Of a stretch of 61,713 nucleotides of DNA, positions 14,868 to 26,523 are shown piece after piece. Under the pieces are notes generated by a model. The model saw only the letters and a list, made by a program, of their open reading frames with translations, made no database searches and was not told the origin of the DNA. The position numbers and the translations under genes are program-made. Source of the DNA: an uncultured Eubacteriales bacterium (GTDB lineage Bacteria > Bacillota > Clostridia > Christensenellales > Aristaeellaceae); the NCBI GenBank assembly GCA_902789365.1, contig CADANQ010000005.1, positions 1-61,713 of the forward strand. Direction: 5' to 3'. The stretch's first letter is position 1; every line of letters begins with the position of its first letter.

Positions 14868-16466
14868 ATGGACCACCTGACGGATTACGCGAGATGGATG
14901 GAAAACGTGCCCTTCGGCAGCGATATCGGCGACCTGGACGCGGTGATTATGTGCTACCTGACCTACGCGGACCTGTCACCGCTGCCGGAGGCGGGAATTA
15001 CCCTGCGGGACGCGGTGGCGGCGATGGGGGAAAGGGACATTCCCTGCCTGATTGTCTCGGATGACCCGGGATTTTCCGACCGCGTGCGCCAGATCGCCGC
15101 CGGACTCCGGTTCGGCGACCTGGTCATTGCCGATTATACCGACGAAAGGGACGACGAAAAGGGCATCCAGTTCAGCGCGGCGGTGTTCCGCTCGCCTTAC
15201 TGGTCCTTCATCGCCTTCCGGGGGACGGACCAGAGCCTGGTGGGCTGGCGGGAGGATTTCATCATGTCCTTCACCGTGATGCCCTCGCAGGCGCGGGCGG
15301 CTGAATACGCCCGGGAGAGGATCGGCGGCGGAAAGTGGTATATGGGCGGCCATTCCAAGGGCGGCAACCTGGCACTGTACGCCGCCTGTGCCGTCGGGGA
15401 GGAACAGCGTGCGCTGGTGGAAAGGGTGTACCTTCTGGACAGCCCCGGCCTGTGCCGTGAGGCGCTGGAGGGCACCGGAGTGGACCCGGACGCGGCATAC
15501 GACAGGCTGGTAAGGATCATTCCGGAGTATGACGTGGTCGGAAGCCTGTTCGCCCCCCGCGTTCCGCGGGAGACCGTCGTCCGGTCGGATTATCGGGGGC
15601 TGATGCAGCACGACATGGCCTCCTGGGGCGTGGACCACGGCCGGCTGATGGCCGCCGAACAGCGGGACCCGGTATCGCTGATGATCGGCGAGGCGACGGG
15701 AAAATGGCTTGACCGGGTGGACCGGCAGGCCAGGGAGGAATTTGTGGATTCCCTGTTCGAACAGCTGGGGAAGGGCGGCAAAAAAACGCTGCGCGACGTT
15801 TCCTCCGAGGGGCTGCCCGGGTATGAGAGCATCGTGATTGGCATGCTCCGCAAGCGGGAGGGGCGGAACGCCCTGGGGCGTTTTCCGCTGAAGGAGAGCC
15901 TGGCGCGCTCCGGGGAGCGCCTGGGGAAAAAGCTGAGGCGTTTTCTTCGCTTCAGGGAAAGCATCCTGCAGTGCTTCGGGCTGATTTTGCTCGGCGCGGT
16001 GTTTGCCCTGGTCAACGAGCGGCTGCTGGAGACCTCCGCCCATATTTTCCTGGCGGCTTTGGCCGCGGGGCAGGATATCCTGACGGCCCGCCGCCTGATC
16101 AAAAATCGTTCGTCCCTGAAGGAGCAGGGACCGTACGTGGCCCTGAGCCTGTTTGTGACGGCCCTGGTGCTGTGCATGCTGTTTAAGGAGAACGCCGCCT
16201 TCCTCCTGGGCTCCATCGGGGTGAGCGCGTGCCTTTGGGTGATGGGGTTCCACTGCTTCGGGATCTTTTCCGGAAGGAAAAAGTGCGGGTTTTACCGCTG
16301 GATCCGCCTGCCCGAGGCCCTGATTCTCTTTTATTTCGGCGCGGCATTCCTGACGGTTTCCCATGACGGCGCGGGGATATACGTGTATACCCTGGGCATG
16401 ATCATGATCCTTGACGGGCTGGCGCGCCTCTTCCGCATCCTGCTGGGCGACGTGCTGCGCAGGTGA
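14868..16466 (+). CDS. DUF2974 (Mbeg1-like) lipase-fold protein with C-terminal membrane domain
   Basis: A 532-residue protein in two parts. Residues 1-330 form a DUF2974 alpha/beta-hydrolase-like domain: 'AFRGTDQSLVGWREDF' is the lipase-like oxyanion region and 'GHSKGGNLALYAA' (about 160-172) the nucleophile elbow with serine about 162. Residues about 360-530 contain four to five hydrophobic helices. Such proteins probably hydrolyse lipids or peptidoglycan-linked esters at the membrane, but no substrate is known. It starts 12 bases after queA (GACGGAGAAAAAA before ATG). A GC-rich hairpin (16480-16500) follows. Confidence 0.85.
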   Translation: MDHLTDYARWMENVPFGSDIGDLDAVIMCYLTYADLSPLPEAGITLRDAVAAMGERDIPCLIVSDDPGFSDRVRQIAAGLRFGDLVIADYTDERDDEKGIQFSAAVFRSPYWSFIAFRGTDQSLVGWREDFIMSFTVMPSQARAAEYARERIGGGKWYMGGHSKGGNLALYAACAVGEEQRALVERVYLLDSPGLCREALEGTGVDPDAAYDRLVRIIPEYDVVGSLFAPRVPRETVVRSDYRGLMQHDMASWGVDHGRLMAAEQRDPVSLMIGEATGKWLDRVDRQAREEFVDSLFEQLGKGGKKTLRDVSSEGLPGYESIVIGMLRKREGRNALGRFPLKESLARSGERLGKKLRRFLRFRESILQCFGLILLGAVFALVNERLLETSAHIFLAALAAGQDILTARRLIKNRSSLKEQGPYVALSLFVTALVLCMLFKENAAFLLGSIGVSACLWVMGFHCFGIFSGRKKCGFYRWIRLPEALILFYFGAAFLTVSHDGAGIYVYTLGMIMILDGLARLFRILLGDVLRR

Positions 16467-16537
16467 ACGGAGCGGGACGGGAGCTGAAAAACAGCTCCCG
16501 GAGCGCCGGACGGGCCGAAAAGCGGAGGGAAAAATTC

Positions 16538-16566
16538 TTGACGGAAACAGAGACGGATAGTATAAT
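16538..16566 (+). promoter_or_regulatory. Sigma-A promoter of the SecD-like gene
   Basis: TTGACG (16538-16543), 17 bp, TATAAT (16561-16566), 61 bases before the ATG at 16627. Confidence 0.9.
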
Positions 16567-16626
16567 GATGCGTATGCAATTACTAGGCGGGGGGCTTCCC
16601 CTGCCATGAGAGGAAGAGATTATCTT

Positions 16627-18342
16627 ATGGCCGACAAGAAAAAGAACCGCAAGCCGTTGACTTCCCGGAACAAGGGACTCATCGCCCTGGCCGTTATGCT
16701 GGTCCTGACGATCTGTGTTTCCTGGATTTCCATCACCGGCCTCAAAAAGGACGGCGCGGGCGTCAATGTCCTGCGCGCCTGGCTGCCGCTGACCGCGGGA
16801 AGCTTCAACAACGACAACGCCCGCAGCGCCGCGTTGACGCTGGATGTCAGTCTGGGCGGCGGTCAGTACAGCGATAATGCGTATGTAAACTCTCCCGAAC
16901 CCACTCTGGTTCCCACCGCGACCCCCGAACCCACCGCGGTGCCCGAGGCTGAAGCCGCTCCCGAGGCTGAAGCGGCGCCTGCCGTTGAAGCGGCTCCCGA
17001 AGCCACCGCGGCTCCCGCCGCCGAAGCCGCTCCCGAAGCCACCACGGCTCCCGAAGCGGGAAGCGGCAACGCGGCTGCCGATGAGGCTCCCGCCGCCGAA
17101 ACCACTGCTCCCGCCGCCGAAGAGGCTGCCCCCGCCGAGGAAGCCGCTCCCGCCGAGGAGACCGCTCCCGCCGCCGAGGAAGCCGCTCCCGCCGAGGAGA
17201 CCGCTCCCGCCGCCGAAGAGGCTGCTCCCGCCGAGGAAGCCGCTCCCACCGCGGAACCCACTGCGGAACCCACGCCCGTTCCCACCGCCGCTCCCGCCGA
17301 TGTGGAAAAGGCGGCCGCCGTTATCCGCAACAGGATCAACCTGACCGGCTACAATGCGGATGTGGCCGTGGTGAACGGCAATGTGCGCGTGACCGTTCCC
17401 AATTATGTGAATATCAACCAATACGAGGACGTCGGCGCCGTTCTGACGCAGATGGCAATGGCCCGCGGCCTGGTTGAGGTAAAAGGCGCGGACGGCATGG
17501 TGATTGCCGGCAACGAAGCTTTTACCTCCTACAGGATTCAATATCAGCAGAACAGCAGCGGTTCCGGCACCTATTTCGCGGTCATCAGCCTGACCAACGA
17601 AGCCCGCAAGCTGTTTGACGCGAATCCCGGCGCCGGCATCTATCTGGATCTGGGCAATGGATCCATGCAGATAGGCACAATACAGAGTTCTTATGTGGAC
17701 GGCCGCGTGTACATCGGTGCCAACACCGAATCCCAGGCCCATTTTTACGGCGCGCTGTTTGTCAGCGAGCCTCTGCCCGTGGAATATGTCCGCGCGGGCG
17801 AGTATGAGGTAAAGGCCGCCGGCGGCACCCTGAACGTGATTCTGATCGTGATGTGGGTGCTGTTCCTGCTGGCCGCCGTGTACATGGTTGTCAGGAACCA
17901 TATGGCCGGTCTGGGCGGCGCCTGGGCGCTGTGGCTGTTCATGGTCTTCATGTTCTTCCTGATCGCCACCGTTGCCCTGCCCGTGATGACCCTGATCAAC
18001 TGGATCGCCGTGATCCTGTGCCTGTGCGCGGCGGCTTACGCGGCCGTGTGCCAGCTCAAGGGCATGGACGAAGCCATTGCCCAGGGCCGTGACGCCAGGC
18101 CCGCTGTCCGCGCCGGCTTCTCTTCCAGCCTTAAGCATGTCCTGATCGTTCACGGCGCATGGCTTGTGCTCAGCCTGCTTCTGATGATCCTGAAGGCGAC
18201 GAGGCCCGTCGGCAACATCCTGTGCTGCGGCATGATCGCCAGCCTGGTCAGCGTCGTCGGTCTGATGCGCTGGTTTGTTCCCTGCCTGGTCAGTGTCGCC
18301 GGCGACACCAAGTCCAGCGTTTCCGCCAAGGCCGGAAAGTAA
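16627..18342 (+). CDS. SecD-like protein with Ala/Glu/Pro-rich insert
   Basis: A 571-residue membrane protein. Residues about 17-35 form TM1. Residues about 90-224 are a low-complexity EAAPAEE-type tract of tandem repeats. Residues about 226-395 resemble the SecD first periplasmic domain ('AAAVIRNRINLTGYNADVAVVNGNVRVTVPNY'). From about 402 five hydrophobic helices follow; 'MDEAIAQGRDARPAVRAGFSSSLKHVLI' matches the SecD motif 'IKEELRxGKSxxxAVxxGFxxAxxTI'. No SecF follows, and the TM4 segment before it (ILCLCAAAYAAVC) lacks the conserved proton-relay aspartate. The gene lies between queA and recJ, where secDF normally sits. Start at 16627 because AGAGGAAGAG precedes it; a nearby ATG at 16606 lacks one. 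Confidence 0.75.
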   Translation: MADKKKNRKPLTSRNKGLIALAVMLVLTICVSWISITGLKKDGAGVNVLRAWLPLTAGSFNNDNARSAALTLDVSLGGGQYSDNAYVNSPEPTLVPTATPEPTAVPEAEAAPEAEAAPAVEAAPEATAAPAAEAAPEATTAPEAGSGNAAADEAPAAETTAPAAEEAAPAEEAAPAEETAPAAEEAAPAEETAPAAEEAAPAEEAAPTAEPTAEPTPVPTAAPADVEKAAAVIRNRINLTGYNADVAVVNGNVRVTVPNYVNINQYEDVGAVLTQMAMARGLVEVKGADGMVIAGNEAFTSYRIQYQQNSSGSGTYFAVISLTNEARKLFDANPGAGIYLDLGNGSMQIGTIQSSYVDGRVYIGANTESQAHFYGALFVSEPLPVEYVRAGEYEVKAAGGTLNVILIVMWVLFLLAAVYMVVRNHMAGLGGAWALWLFMVFMFFLIATVALPVMTLINWIAVILCLCAAAYAAVCQLKGMDEAIAQGRDARPAVRAGFSSSLKHVLIVHGAWLVLSLLLMILKATRPVGNILCCGMIASLVSVVGLMRWFVPCLVSVAGDTKSSVSAKAGK

Positions 18343-18353
18343 TAAAATTGTTC

Positions 18354-18396
18354 GGGGTGCCGGCTGACAAAGAAAGCAGCCGGCACCCCTCTTTTA
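18354..18396 (+). terminator. Terminator after the SecD-like gene
   Basis: Thirteen-base arms 18354-18366 and 18377-18389 pair fully, followed by TCTTTTA. Confidence 0.88.
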
Positions 18397-18493
18397 TATC
18401 CCGGGCGTCTGCCCGGAGGGGCGAAGAGCGGAAAAACCGGCCGGAACAAGGCAAAGACCCGGCCGGAGACGGCCATGGGCCCCGGAGGGAAAA

Positions 18494-20887
18494 ATGCAAT
18501 CCTGGATACCACGCGGAAAACCCGGAGACTTGGAGCGCGCCGAAAAACTGGCGCGGGAAATGAAACTGAAAAACTGGCAGGCGAGGCTGCTGACCGTCAG
18601 AGGGGCGGATACGCCCGAGGGCGTAAGGAAATTCCTGAACCTTTCCTTCGACGCCCTCGACGGGCCGGAGACCCTTCCCGGCATCAGTGAGATGACGGCG
18701 GTCATCGAAGAACTGCGGGCGGAAAAGCCCGGGGCGCGGGTCGCGGTCTACGGCGATTACGATGTGGACGGGGTCTGCGCGTCGGCCATCATGAAGGAAG
18801 CGCTGGACGGGATGGGATTCGACGTGCGGGTCTATATCCCGGACCGGCACGAGGAGGGCTACGGGCTGAACGCCGAGGCTGTCCGCCGCCTGAAGGAGGG
18901 CACGGCCTGGCCCGATTCCTGGCCGGCCGACATGATCTTTACCGTGGACTGCGGCATCACCAGCCTGGCGGAGGCGGCGCTGGCAAAGGAACTGGGCCTG
19001 AAGATCGTCGTAACGGACCACCATACCAGACTGGAGGAGCTGCCCCGCGCCGACGCGGTGGTCAGCCCGGTGCTGGAGGGCGCCCCGCATTTCCCCTTCC
19101 TGTGCGGGGCCGGCGTGGCCCTGAAGGCCGCCTGGGCTCTGCGCGGAAAGGAATTCGCCAGGGAAAGGTGCGATCTGTGCGCTTTGGCGACGGTGGCCGA
19201 CGTGGTGCCCCTGGAGGGTGAAAACAGGACGCTGGTGGCCGAGGGCCTTAAAAAAATGGCCCGCGCCCCGAGGCTTGGCATCAGGGCGCTGATGGAGGTC
19301 AGCGGACTGAACGATAAGCACGGAAGCGTGACGAGCGAGGCGGTGGCGTTCCAGCTGGCTCCCCGGCTGAACGCGGCCGGGCGGCTGGAAAGCGCGATGC
19401 TTTCCTGCCGGCTGATGCTGACGGGGGACGAGGGCGAGGCGGAGGAAATCGCGCAGGCGCTGGATCGGCTGAACACCGCCCGCCGCGTAAGACAGGACAA
19501 GGTAATCGCCGAGGCCGAGGCCCAGGCTGAAAAAACGTGCCTGAGGGACGTGCGGGCTCTGGTATGCGTCGGAGAGGACTGGGACAGCGGCGTGGTGGGG
19601 CTTGCGGCCGGGCGGCTGGCGGAAAAATACGCCTGTCCCGCGGTGTGCCTGGCCCGCGCGGGGGAGATGTGCGTCGGCAGCGCCCGGAGCGCCTGCGGCG
19701 TGGACCTGTACGCGGCTCTGGAGACCTGCCGGGACCTGTTTGAACGCTTCGGCGGACACAAGGCGGCGGCCGGGCTTACCATCCGGTATGACAGGGTGGA
19801 GGAATTCAGGGAACGGCTCAGCCGCGCCGTAAAGCTGCAGCTGGGGGACGGGGACCTGATTCCCGTCGAGGAGTACGACGCCGAAATGCCGCTTGGCGAC
19901 GTGACGCTCGAGAACGTGGCCTGGGTCAATACCCTGGCGCCCTTCGGAGCGGGCAATCCGTCCCCGGTGTTCCTCATCGGGAACGCCGCCATGGAGGGAA
20001 AGCGCACGGTGGGAAAGGATTTTTCCCACCTGCAGTTCACCCTGGAAAAGGACGGCGAGATGCGCAAAAGCGTCTATTTCCGGGGCGCGTCCTGGCTGGA
20101 CGCGCCGGAGGGCAGGGTAAGCGTCCTGGCGGTGCCCGGCGAAAACACCTTCAACCACCGCACCACCGTTCAATTGCGGATCCAGTCGGCCAGGCAGACC
20201 CCCGAGGACCTGGAAAAGGAGGAGGCGCGGGAGGACGAGGTGCTCCTGCGGGATCTGACCTGGATCGCGGAAAACGGCGAGGGGCTGGATCTGCGCTGCG
20301 CTTCCCTGCCGCCCGCGTCGGAAAAGGCCGGCGAATGGCTGCGGGAAAAGCGGGGCACGCTTATCCTTTGCCGCACCCTGGAAACCGCCCTGAAGTGGCA
20401 CCGCGCCCGGCCCGGCCTTCCCCTGATGACGGGAAAGGCGGACGACCCCCGGGCATTTACCGCCCTGGCCCTTTACGTTCCGCTGAAGGAGATCAGCCCA
20501 TGGTATTCCAGGATCATCCTGGCGGACGGGGCCCTGCCCGGGGAATGGGACCTGCTGAAATCCGCGGCGCCCGAAAGGGAGGTATGCGCCGACGGGGCCG
20601 GGGAAAGCCCCCTGATGGACAGGGTGTCCCTGGACCGGACGCGGCTGAACAAGGTTTATCTGGCGCTGAAGATCCGTTCCAGAACCCAGGGACTCAGGGG
20701 GATGACCCGGACGGAAATGGAAAAGGAGACCGGTCTGGAGGAGAGACGGCTGTACTGCGCTCTTCACTGTCTTGCGGCGGCGGAGCTGATCGGCTTTGTC
20801 TGGTCCCCCTTCCAGGCGGAGATGAAGCCCTTCAAAAAAGCGGACCCGGAGGGGACTGTCTGGGAGAAGCTGGTTTGCAGGCAGTAA
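18494..20887 (+). CDS. recJ: Single-stranded-DNA-specific exonuclease RecJ
   Basis: A 797-residue 5'-3' exonuclease used in recombination, mismatch and base-excision repair. DHH-family motifs are in order: 'VAVYGDYDVDGVCASAI' (about 83-99), 'DCGITSLAEA' (about 151-160), 'VVTDHH' (about 171-176) and 'LAPRLNAAGRLESA' (about 289-302); 'FGGHKAAAGLTI' is the DHHA1 GGGH motif. The protein is longer than E. coli RecJ (577), having the C-terminal extension usual in Firmicutes. The start follows CGGAGGGAAAA. It is followed after 52 bases by the (p)ppGpp synthetase, the classical order in Firmicutes apart from the missing apt. Confidence 0.95.
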   Translation: MQSWIPRGKPGDLERAEKLAREMKLKNWQARLLTVRGADTPEGVRKFLNLSFDALDGPETLPGISEMTAVIEELRAEKPGARVAVYGDYDVDGVCASAIMKEALDGMGFDVRVYIPDRHEEGYGLNAEAVRRLKEGTAWPDSWPADMIFTVDCGITSLAEAALAKELGLKIVVTDHHTRLEELPRADAVVSPVLEGAPHFPFLCGAGVALKAAWALRGKEFARERCDLCALATVADVVPLEGENRTLVAEGLKKMARAPRLGIRALMEVSGLNDKHGSVTSEAVAFQLAPRLNAAGRLESAMLSCRLMLTGDEGEAEEIAQALDRLNTARRVRQDKVIAEAEAQAEKTCLRDVRALVCVGEDWDSGVVGLAAGRLAEKYACPAVCLARAGEMCVGSARSACGVDLYAALETCRDLFERFGGHKAAAGLTIRYDRVEEFRERLSRAVKLQLGDGDLIPVEEYDAEMPLGDVTLENVAWVNTLAPFGAGNPSPVFLIGNAAMEGKRTVGKDFSHLQFTLEKDGEMRKSVYFRGASWLDAPEGRVSVLAVPGENTFNHRTTVQLRIQSARQTPEDLEKEEAREDEVLLRDLTWIAENGEGLDLRCASLPPASEKAGEWLREKRGTLILCRTLETALKWHRARPGLPLMTGKADDPRAFTALALYVPLKEISPWYSRIILADGALPGEWDLLKSAAPEREVCADGAGESPLMDRVSLDRTRLNKVYLALKIRSRTQGLRGMTRTEMEKETGLEERRLYCALHCLAAAELIGFVWSPFQAEMKPFKKADPEGTVWEKLVCRQ

Positions 20888-20939
20888 CGGCTTTTTGACG
20901 GCGGGAAATCAGGCTTGTCGTATCGGAACCGGAGGAAAT

Positions 20940-23129
20940 ATGGCTGATTCCAAAGCAATTTATCTGACACCCGAGGAATTGTGCGCAAAGGCTGAAAAAA
21001 GCGTTCCGGGCAGCGGAGAACTGATCAGAAAGGCTTACGAATTCGCGGCCAGGGCTCATGCCGACCAGAAGCGGAAAAGCGGGGAGCCGTACATTGAACA
21101 CCCGAGGTGCGTGGCGTCGATCGTGTCCGAGCTGATGATCGACCCGCCGTCCATCGCGGCCGCGTATCTGCACGACACGCTGGAGGACTGCGAGGACGTT
21201 ACCCTGGAAATTCTGGAAAAGGAGTTCGGCGAGGAGGTCGCCCGGATGGTGGACGGCGTCACCAAGCTGGGCCGGCTGAACTTTGCGGACCGCGAGGAAC
21301 AGCAGGCGGAAAGCCTGAGGAAGATGATCTTCGCCATGTCCAGGGATATCCGGGTAATTCTGATCAAGCTGGCGGACCGGCTGCACAACATGCGCACCCT
21401 GGAATTCCAGCCCCAGGACCGGCAGGTGGCCATCTCCCGGGAAACCCTGGACATCTACGCGCCCCTGGCCCACCGCCTGGGCGTGTACGCCGTCAAGCAG
21501 GAATTGGAGGACCTGTCCCTTTCCTTTATCGACCCCGAGGGCTATGAGCTTGTGAAGCGGAAGGTGGGCATGGAGCGCGCCGACCGTGAGGCGAACATCG
21601 AGCTGATCATTTCTCAGCTTAAAAGCAAGCTGGACGAGGAAGGGATCAGGTACGAGATCGACGGCCGGCCCAAGCACCTGTATTCCATCTACCGCAAAAT
21701 GGTCATCCAGAACAAGACCTTCGACCAGATCTACGACCTGATCGCCATCCGGGTAATCGTGGATACGATTCCGGACTGCTACCGGGTGCTGGGCATTGTC
21801 CACACCCTGTGGATCCAGGTGCCCGGGCGCTTCAAGGACTATATTTCGGTGCCCAAGGCCAATATGTACCGCAGCCTGCATACCACGGTGATGGGCGGCA
21901 GGCAGATTCCCTTCCCCTTTGAGATCCAGATCCGCACCTGGGAAATGCACCAGGTGGCGGAATACGGCATCGCGGCCCACTGGCGCTACAAGGAGGGCGG
22001 GGGCAACGACAGCCTGGACAAGAAGCTTTACTGGCTCAGGCAGATCATGGACTGGCAGAGCGAGACCAGGGACAGCCGGGAATTCATCGACGGACTGAAG
22101 ACCGACCTTTTCAGCGAGGAGGTCTTCATCTTCACCCCGAAGGGGGATATCATCAACATGCAGCGGGGGGCCACGCCCCTGGACTTTGCCTACCGCATCC
22201 ATTCCCACGTGGGCAATTCCTGTGTGGGCGCCAAGGTGAACGGGAAAATGGTGCCCCTGGATACGGAATTGGAGACCGGCGACCGGGTGGATATCCTGAC
22301 GTCTTCCTCCTCCCGGGGCCCCAGCATGGACTGGATCAACGTGGTCAAGACCCAGCAGGCCAAGGCCAAGATACGCCAGTTCTTCAAAAAAGAGCTTCGG
22401 GGCGAAAACGTCCAGAAGGGCAGGGAATCCCTTGAGCGCGAGGCCCGCAGGCGCGGCGTGAAGCTGGGCGACTACATGAAGAGCGAGTATTACGAGCCGA
22501 TCATGCGCAAGTACCAGTTTCAGGAGCTGGACGACCTGTACGGGGCCGTCGGCTACGGCGGCGTCGCCTCGCAGTATGTGCTCCAGCGCCTGATGGACGA
22601 AAAAAAGCGCCAGGACGAAAAGAACGCCCCCAAGCCCCTTCCGCCGCCCGTGGAGCAGGCGGAGGAGCCCCGCCACATGGGGACGCCCACCCACGGCGTG
22701 TATGTGGAAGGGGATCCCGGAATGCTGGTGCGCTTCGCCAGGTGCTGCAACCCGGTGCCCGGCGACGAGATCGTGGGCTATATCACCCGGGGGCGCGGCG
22801 TAACCGTCCACAAGGCGGACTGCGTCAACGCCCTGCATTCCGAGCCGGAAAGGGCCATCAACGTGTCCTGGGCCGACGACAAGAGCGAGAGCTTCGCCGT
22901 CAATCTGCAGGTAATCTGCTATGACCACCCGGCGCTGCTGGCGGAGCTTGGCACGCTCTATGAGGAAATGAAGATCCAGCTGACGGCGATGAGCGTCAGG
23001 ATCAACAAAAACGGCACGGTCACCATTACCTCCACCCTCAGGGTCACCAGCCGCGAACAGCTGGACGCGGCCATCAACAAGCTGCGCAGGCGTTCGGACG
23101 TCATCGAGGCCTACCGCGGCAAGGCCTGA
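20940..23129 (+). CDS. rel: Bifunctional (p)ppGpp synthetase/hydrolase Rel
   Basis: A 729-residue stringent-response enzyme. HD hydrolase domain: 'YLHDTLEDCEDVT' (about 76-88) keeps the HDxxED catalytic residues, so hydrolysis is likely active. Synthetase domain: 'RPKHLYSIYRKM', 'YDLIAIRVIV' and 'VAEYGIAAHWRYKEG'. TGS domain with 'PKGDIINMQRGATPLDFAYRIHS', a conserved-cysteine domain 'RCCNPVPGDEIVGYITRGRGVTVHKADC', and a C-terminal ACT domain follow. It synthesises and degrades (p)ppGpp in response to uncharged tRNA on the ribosome. ATG 20940 follows CCGGAGGAAAT; a frame open further upstream lacks a site. Confidence 0.97.
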   Translation: MADSKAIYLTPEELCAKAEKSVPGSGELIRKAYEFAARAHADQKRKSGEPYIEHPRCVASIVSELMIDPPSIAAAYLHDTLEDCEDVTLEILEKEFGEEVARMVDGVTKLGRLNFADREEQQAESLRKMIFAMSRDIRVILIKLADRLHNMRTLEFQPQDRQVAISRETLDIYAPLAHRLGVYAVKQELEDLSLSFIDPEGYELVKRKVGMERADREANIELIISQLKSKLDEEGIRYEIDGRPKHLYSIYRKMVIQNKTFDQIYDLIAIRVIVDTIPDCYRVLGIVHTLWIQVPGRFKDYISVPKANMYRSLHTTVMGGRQIPFPFEIQIRTWEMHQVAEYGIAAHWRYKEGGGNDSLDKKLYWLRQIMDWQSETRDSREFIDGLKTDLFSEEVFIFTPKGDIINMQRGATPLDFAYRIHSHVGNSCVGAKVNGKMVPLDTELETGDRVDILTSSSSRGPSMDWINVVKTQQAKAKIRQFFKKELRGENVQKGRESLEREARRRGVKLGDYMKSEYYEPIMRKYQFQELDDLYGAVGYGGVASQYVLQRLMDEKKRQDEKNAPKPLPPPVEQAEEPRHMGTPTHGVYVEGDPGMLVRFARCCNPVPGDEIVGYITRGRGVTVHKADCVNALHSEPERAINVSWADDKSESFAVNLQVICYDHPALLAELGTLYEEMKIQLTAMSVRINKNGTVTITSTLRVTSREQLDAAINKLRRRSDVIEAYRGKA

Positions 23130-23175
23130 CACGGGGACAGAACGGAAACTAAAATACGAACCAGTGAGGTCGATT

Positions 23176-24786
<1,611 letters not shown>

Positions 24787-24810
24787 AACCATCGATTGGA
24801 GGATAAAACA

Positions 24811-25092
24811 ATGGAACCGATCTCCAAGGCGGTCGTCACGGTGCTGGGATTTGACCAGAAAGGGATTATCGCCCGGGTGGCCGACCGGCTGTATAAGCAC
24901 TCGATCAATATCCTGGATATCTCGCAGACCGTCGTTTCGGGATTTTTCAACATGATCATGCTGGTGGACATTTCGTCGCCGGACTGTTCTTTTTCTGTCA
25001 TCAAGGAGGAGCTGGCCCGTCTGGGCGACGAGATCGGCGTGCAGATCCGCATCCAGAAGAACGAGATCTTTGAAGCGATGCATCATATATAA
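24811..25092 (+). CDS. ACT domain-containing protein (UPF0237)
   Basis: A 93-residue small cytosolic protein that is one ACT domain throughout: 'KAVVTVLGFDQKGIIARVADRLYKHSINILDISQTVV'. The UPF0237 family almost always sits next to a PFL-like (UPF0210) gene, as here. ACT domains bind amino acids or other small ligands; no ligand is known for this family. The start at 24811 follows TTGGAGGATAAAACA; an earlier in-frame ATG overlaps the ribosome site and is less likely. Confidence 0.93.
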   Translation: MEPISKAVVTVLGFDQKGIIARVADRLYKHSINILDISQTVVSGFFNMIMLVDISSPDCSFSVIKEELARLGDEIGVQIRIQKNEIFEAMHHI

Positions 25093-25096
25093 AAAC

Positions 25097-25146
25097 GGTC
25101 CGCCGGCCCCGGAAAAGGCTTTCGGGGCGCGGCGGACAAGGATTTT
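25097..25146 (+). terminator. Attenuator-like hairpin between the ACT and PFL genes
   Basis: GTCCGCC (25098-25104) pairs with GGCGGAC (25131-25137) with an inner CCCCG/CGGGG stem, followed after a few bases by ATTTTT. Imperfect; it could reduce read-through to the PFL gene. Confidence 0.35.
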
Positions 25147-25170
25147 TCCGCGGGGCTTCGGAGGATAAAA

Positions 25171-26523
25171 ATGATCAATACCAACGAGATCATGGAAACG
25201 CTGCACATGATCGACCAGGAAAAACTGGACGTGCGCACCATTACGATGGGCGTGTCCCTGTTTGAATGCGTATGCGACGGGGAGGAACGCCTGGCCCAGA
25301 GGGTGTACGACAGGGTGACGTCCCAGGCCGAGCGCCTGGTGCAGGTGGGCGAGGAGATCGAAAGGGATTTCGGCGTGCCCATCGTGAACAAGCGGGTCTC
25401 CGTGACCCCCGCCGCCCTGATCACCGGCGCCGTGCGCGATCCGCTGCCCGTGGCGCGGGCGCTGGACCGGGCCGGGAAAGCGGTGGGCGTGGACTTTATC
25501 GGAGGGTATACCGCCCTGGTGCAGAAGGGCATGACCGGCGCTGACGAAAGGCTGATCAGGAGCATTCCCGAGGCCCTGTCGGGAACCTCCATCCTTTGCT
25601 CCTCGGTGAACGTGGCCTCCACCCGGGCGGGCATCAATATGGACGCGGTGAAGCTCTGCGGTCAGGTCGTCTGCGACCTGGCAAAGCGGACCGCGGACAG
25701 GGACGGCCTGGGGTGCGCCAAGTTTGTGGTGTTTGCCAACGCGGTGGAAGACAACCCCTTCATGGCCGGGGCCTTTTTCGGAACCGGCGAGGGAGATTCG
25801 GCGGTGAGCGTGGGCGTTTCGGGCCCCGGCACCGTGAAGCGCGCCCTGGAGAAAATCAAAGGCGCGCCGCTGGACGAGGTGGCGGAAACGGTCAAGCGCA
25901 CCGCCTTCCGGATCACCCGGGTGGGACAGCTGGTGGCCCGGGAGGCCAGCCGCAGGCTGCGGGTGCCCTTTGGAATCGTGGACCTGAGCCTGGCGCCTAC
26001 GCCGGCGGTGGGCGACAGCGTGGCGCATATCCTGGAGGAGATGGGCCTGGAAAAATGCGGGACCCACGGATCCACCGCGGCCCTGGCCCTGCTCAACGAC
26101 GCCGTCAAGAAGGGCGGGGTCATGGCGTCCTCCCAGGTGGGCGGCCTTTCCGGCGCGTTCATCCCGCTGAGCGAGGATATCGGCATGATCCGCGCCGCCG
26201 AGTCCGGCGCGCTGACGCTGGACAAGCTGGAGGCCATGACCTGCGTATGCTCCGTGGGGCTGGATATGATCGCCGTGCCGGGGGATACCCCCGCCGAGAC
26301 AATCTCCGCCATCATCGCGGACGAGGCGGCCATCGGCATGATCAACTCAAAGACCACGGCGGTGCGCGTGATTCCCGCGCCGGGCCGCGGCGTGGGAGAC
26401 AAGGTGGAATTCGGCGGGCTCCTGGGCTGGGCGCCGGTGATTCCGGTGCATCCCTTCTCCAGCGCGGAATTCATTTCCCGCGGCGGAAGGATTCCCGCCC
26501 CCCTCAACAGCCTGAAGAACTGA
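25171..26523 (+). CDS. PFL-like family protein (UPF0210, DUF711)
   Basis: A 450-residue protein of the UPF0210/DUF711 family, structurally related to pyruvate formate-lyase-like folds. '[15 protein letters not shown]' (N terminus), '[23 protein letters not shown]', '[25 protein letters not shown]' and '[43 protein letters not shown]' (about 366-408, shown discontinuously in the family) are conserved. No activity has been established for the family. It is paired with the ACT-domain gene upstream and expressed after GCTTCGGAGGATAAAA. Confidence 0.92.
   Translation: MINTNEIMETLHMIDQEKLDVRTITMGVSLFECVCDGEERLAQRVYDRVTSQAERLVQVGEEIERDFGVPIVNKRVSVTPAALITGAVRDPLPVARALDRAGKAVGVDFIGGYTALVQKGMTGADERLIRSIPEALSGTSILCSSVNVASTRAGINMDAVKLCGQVVCDLAKRTADRDGLGCAKFVVFANAVEDNPFMAGAFFGTGEGDSAVSVGVSGPGTVKRALEKIKGAPLDEVAETVKRTAFRITRVGQLVAREASRRLRVPFGIVDLSLAPTPAVGDSVAHILEEMGLEKCGTHGSTAALALLNDAVKKGGVMASSQVGGLSGAFIPLSEDIGMIRAAESGALTLDKLEAMTCVCSVGLDMIAVPGDTPAETISAIIADEAAIGMINSKTTAVRVIPAPGRGVGDKVEFGGLLGWAPVIPVHPFSSAEFISRGGRIPAPLNSLKN

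Noticed and set aside
16402-18153. Gly-rich minus-strand frame (GGGSGFLGG repeats)
   Set aside because: It is the complement of the Ala/Glu/Pro tract of the SecD-like gene; the repeats come from codon periodicity, not a real Gly-rich protein.
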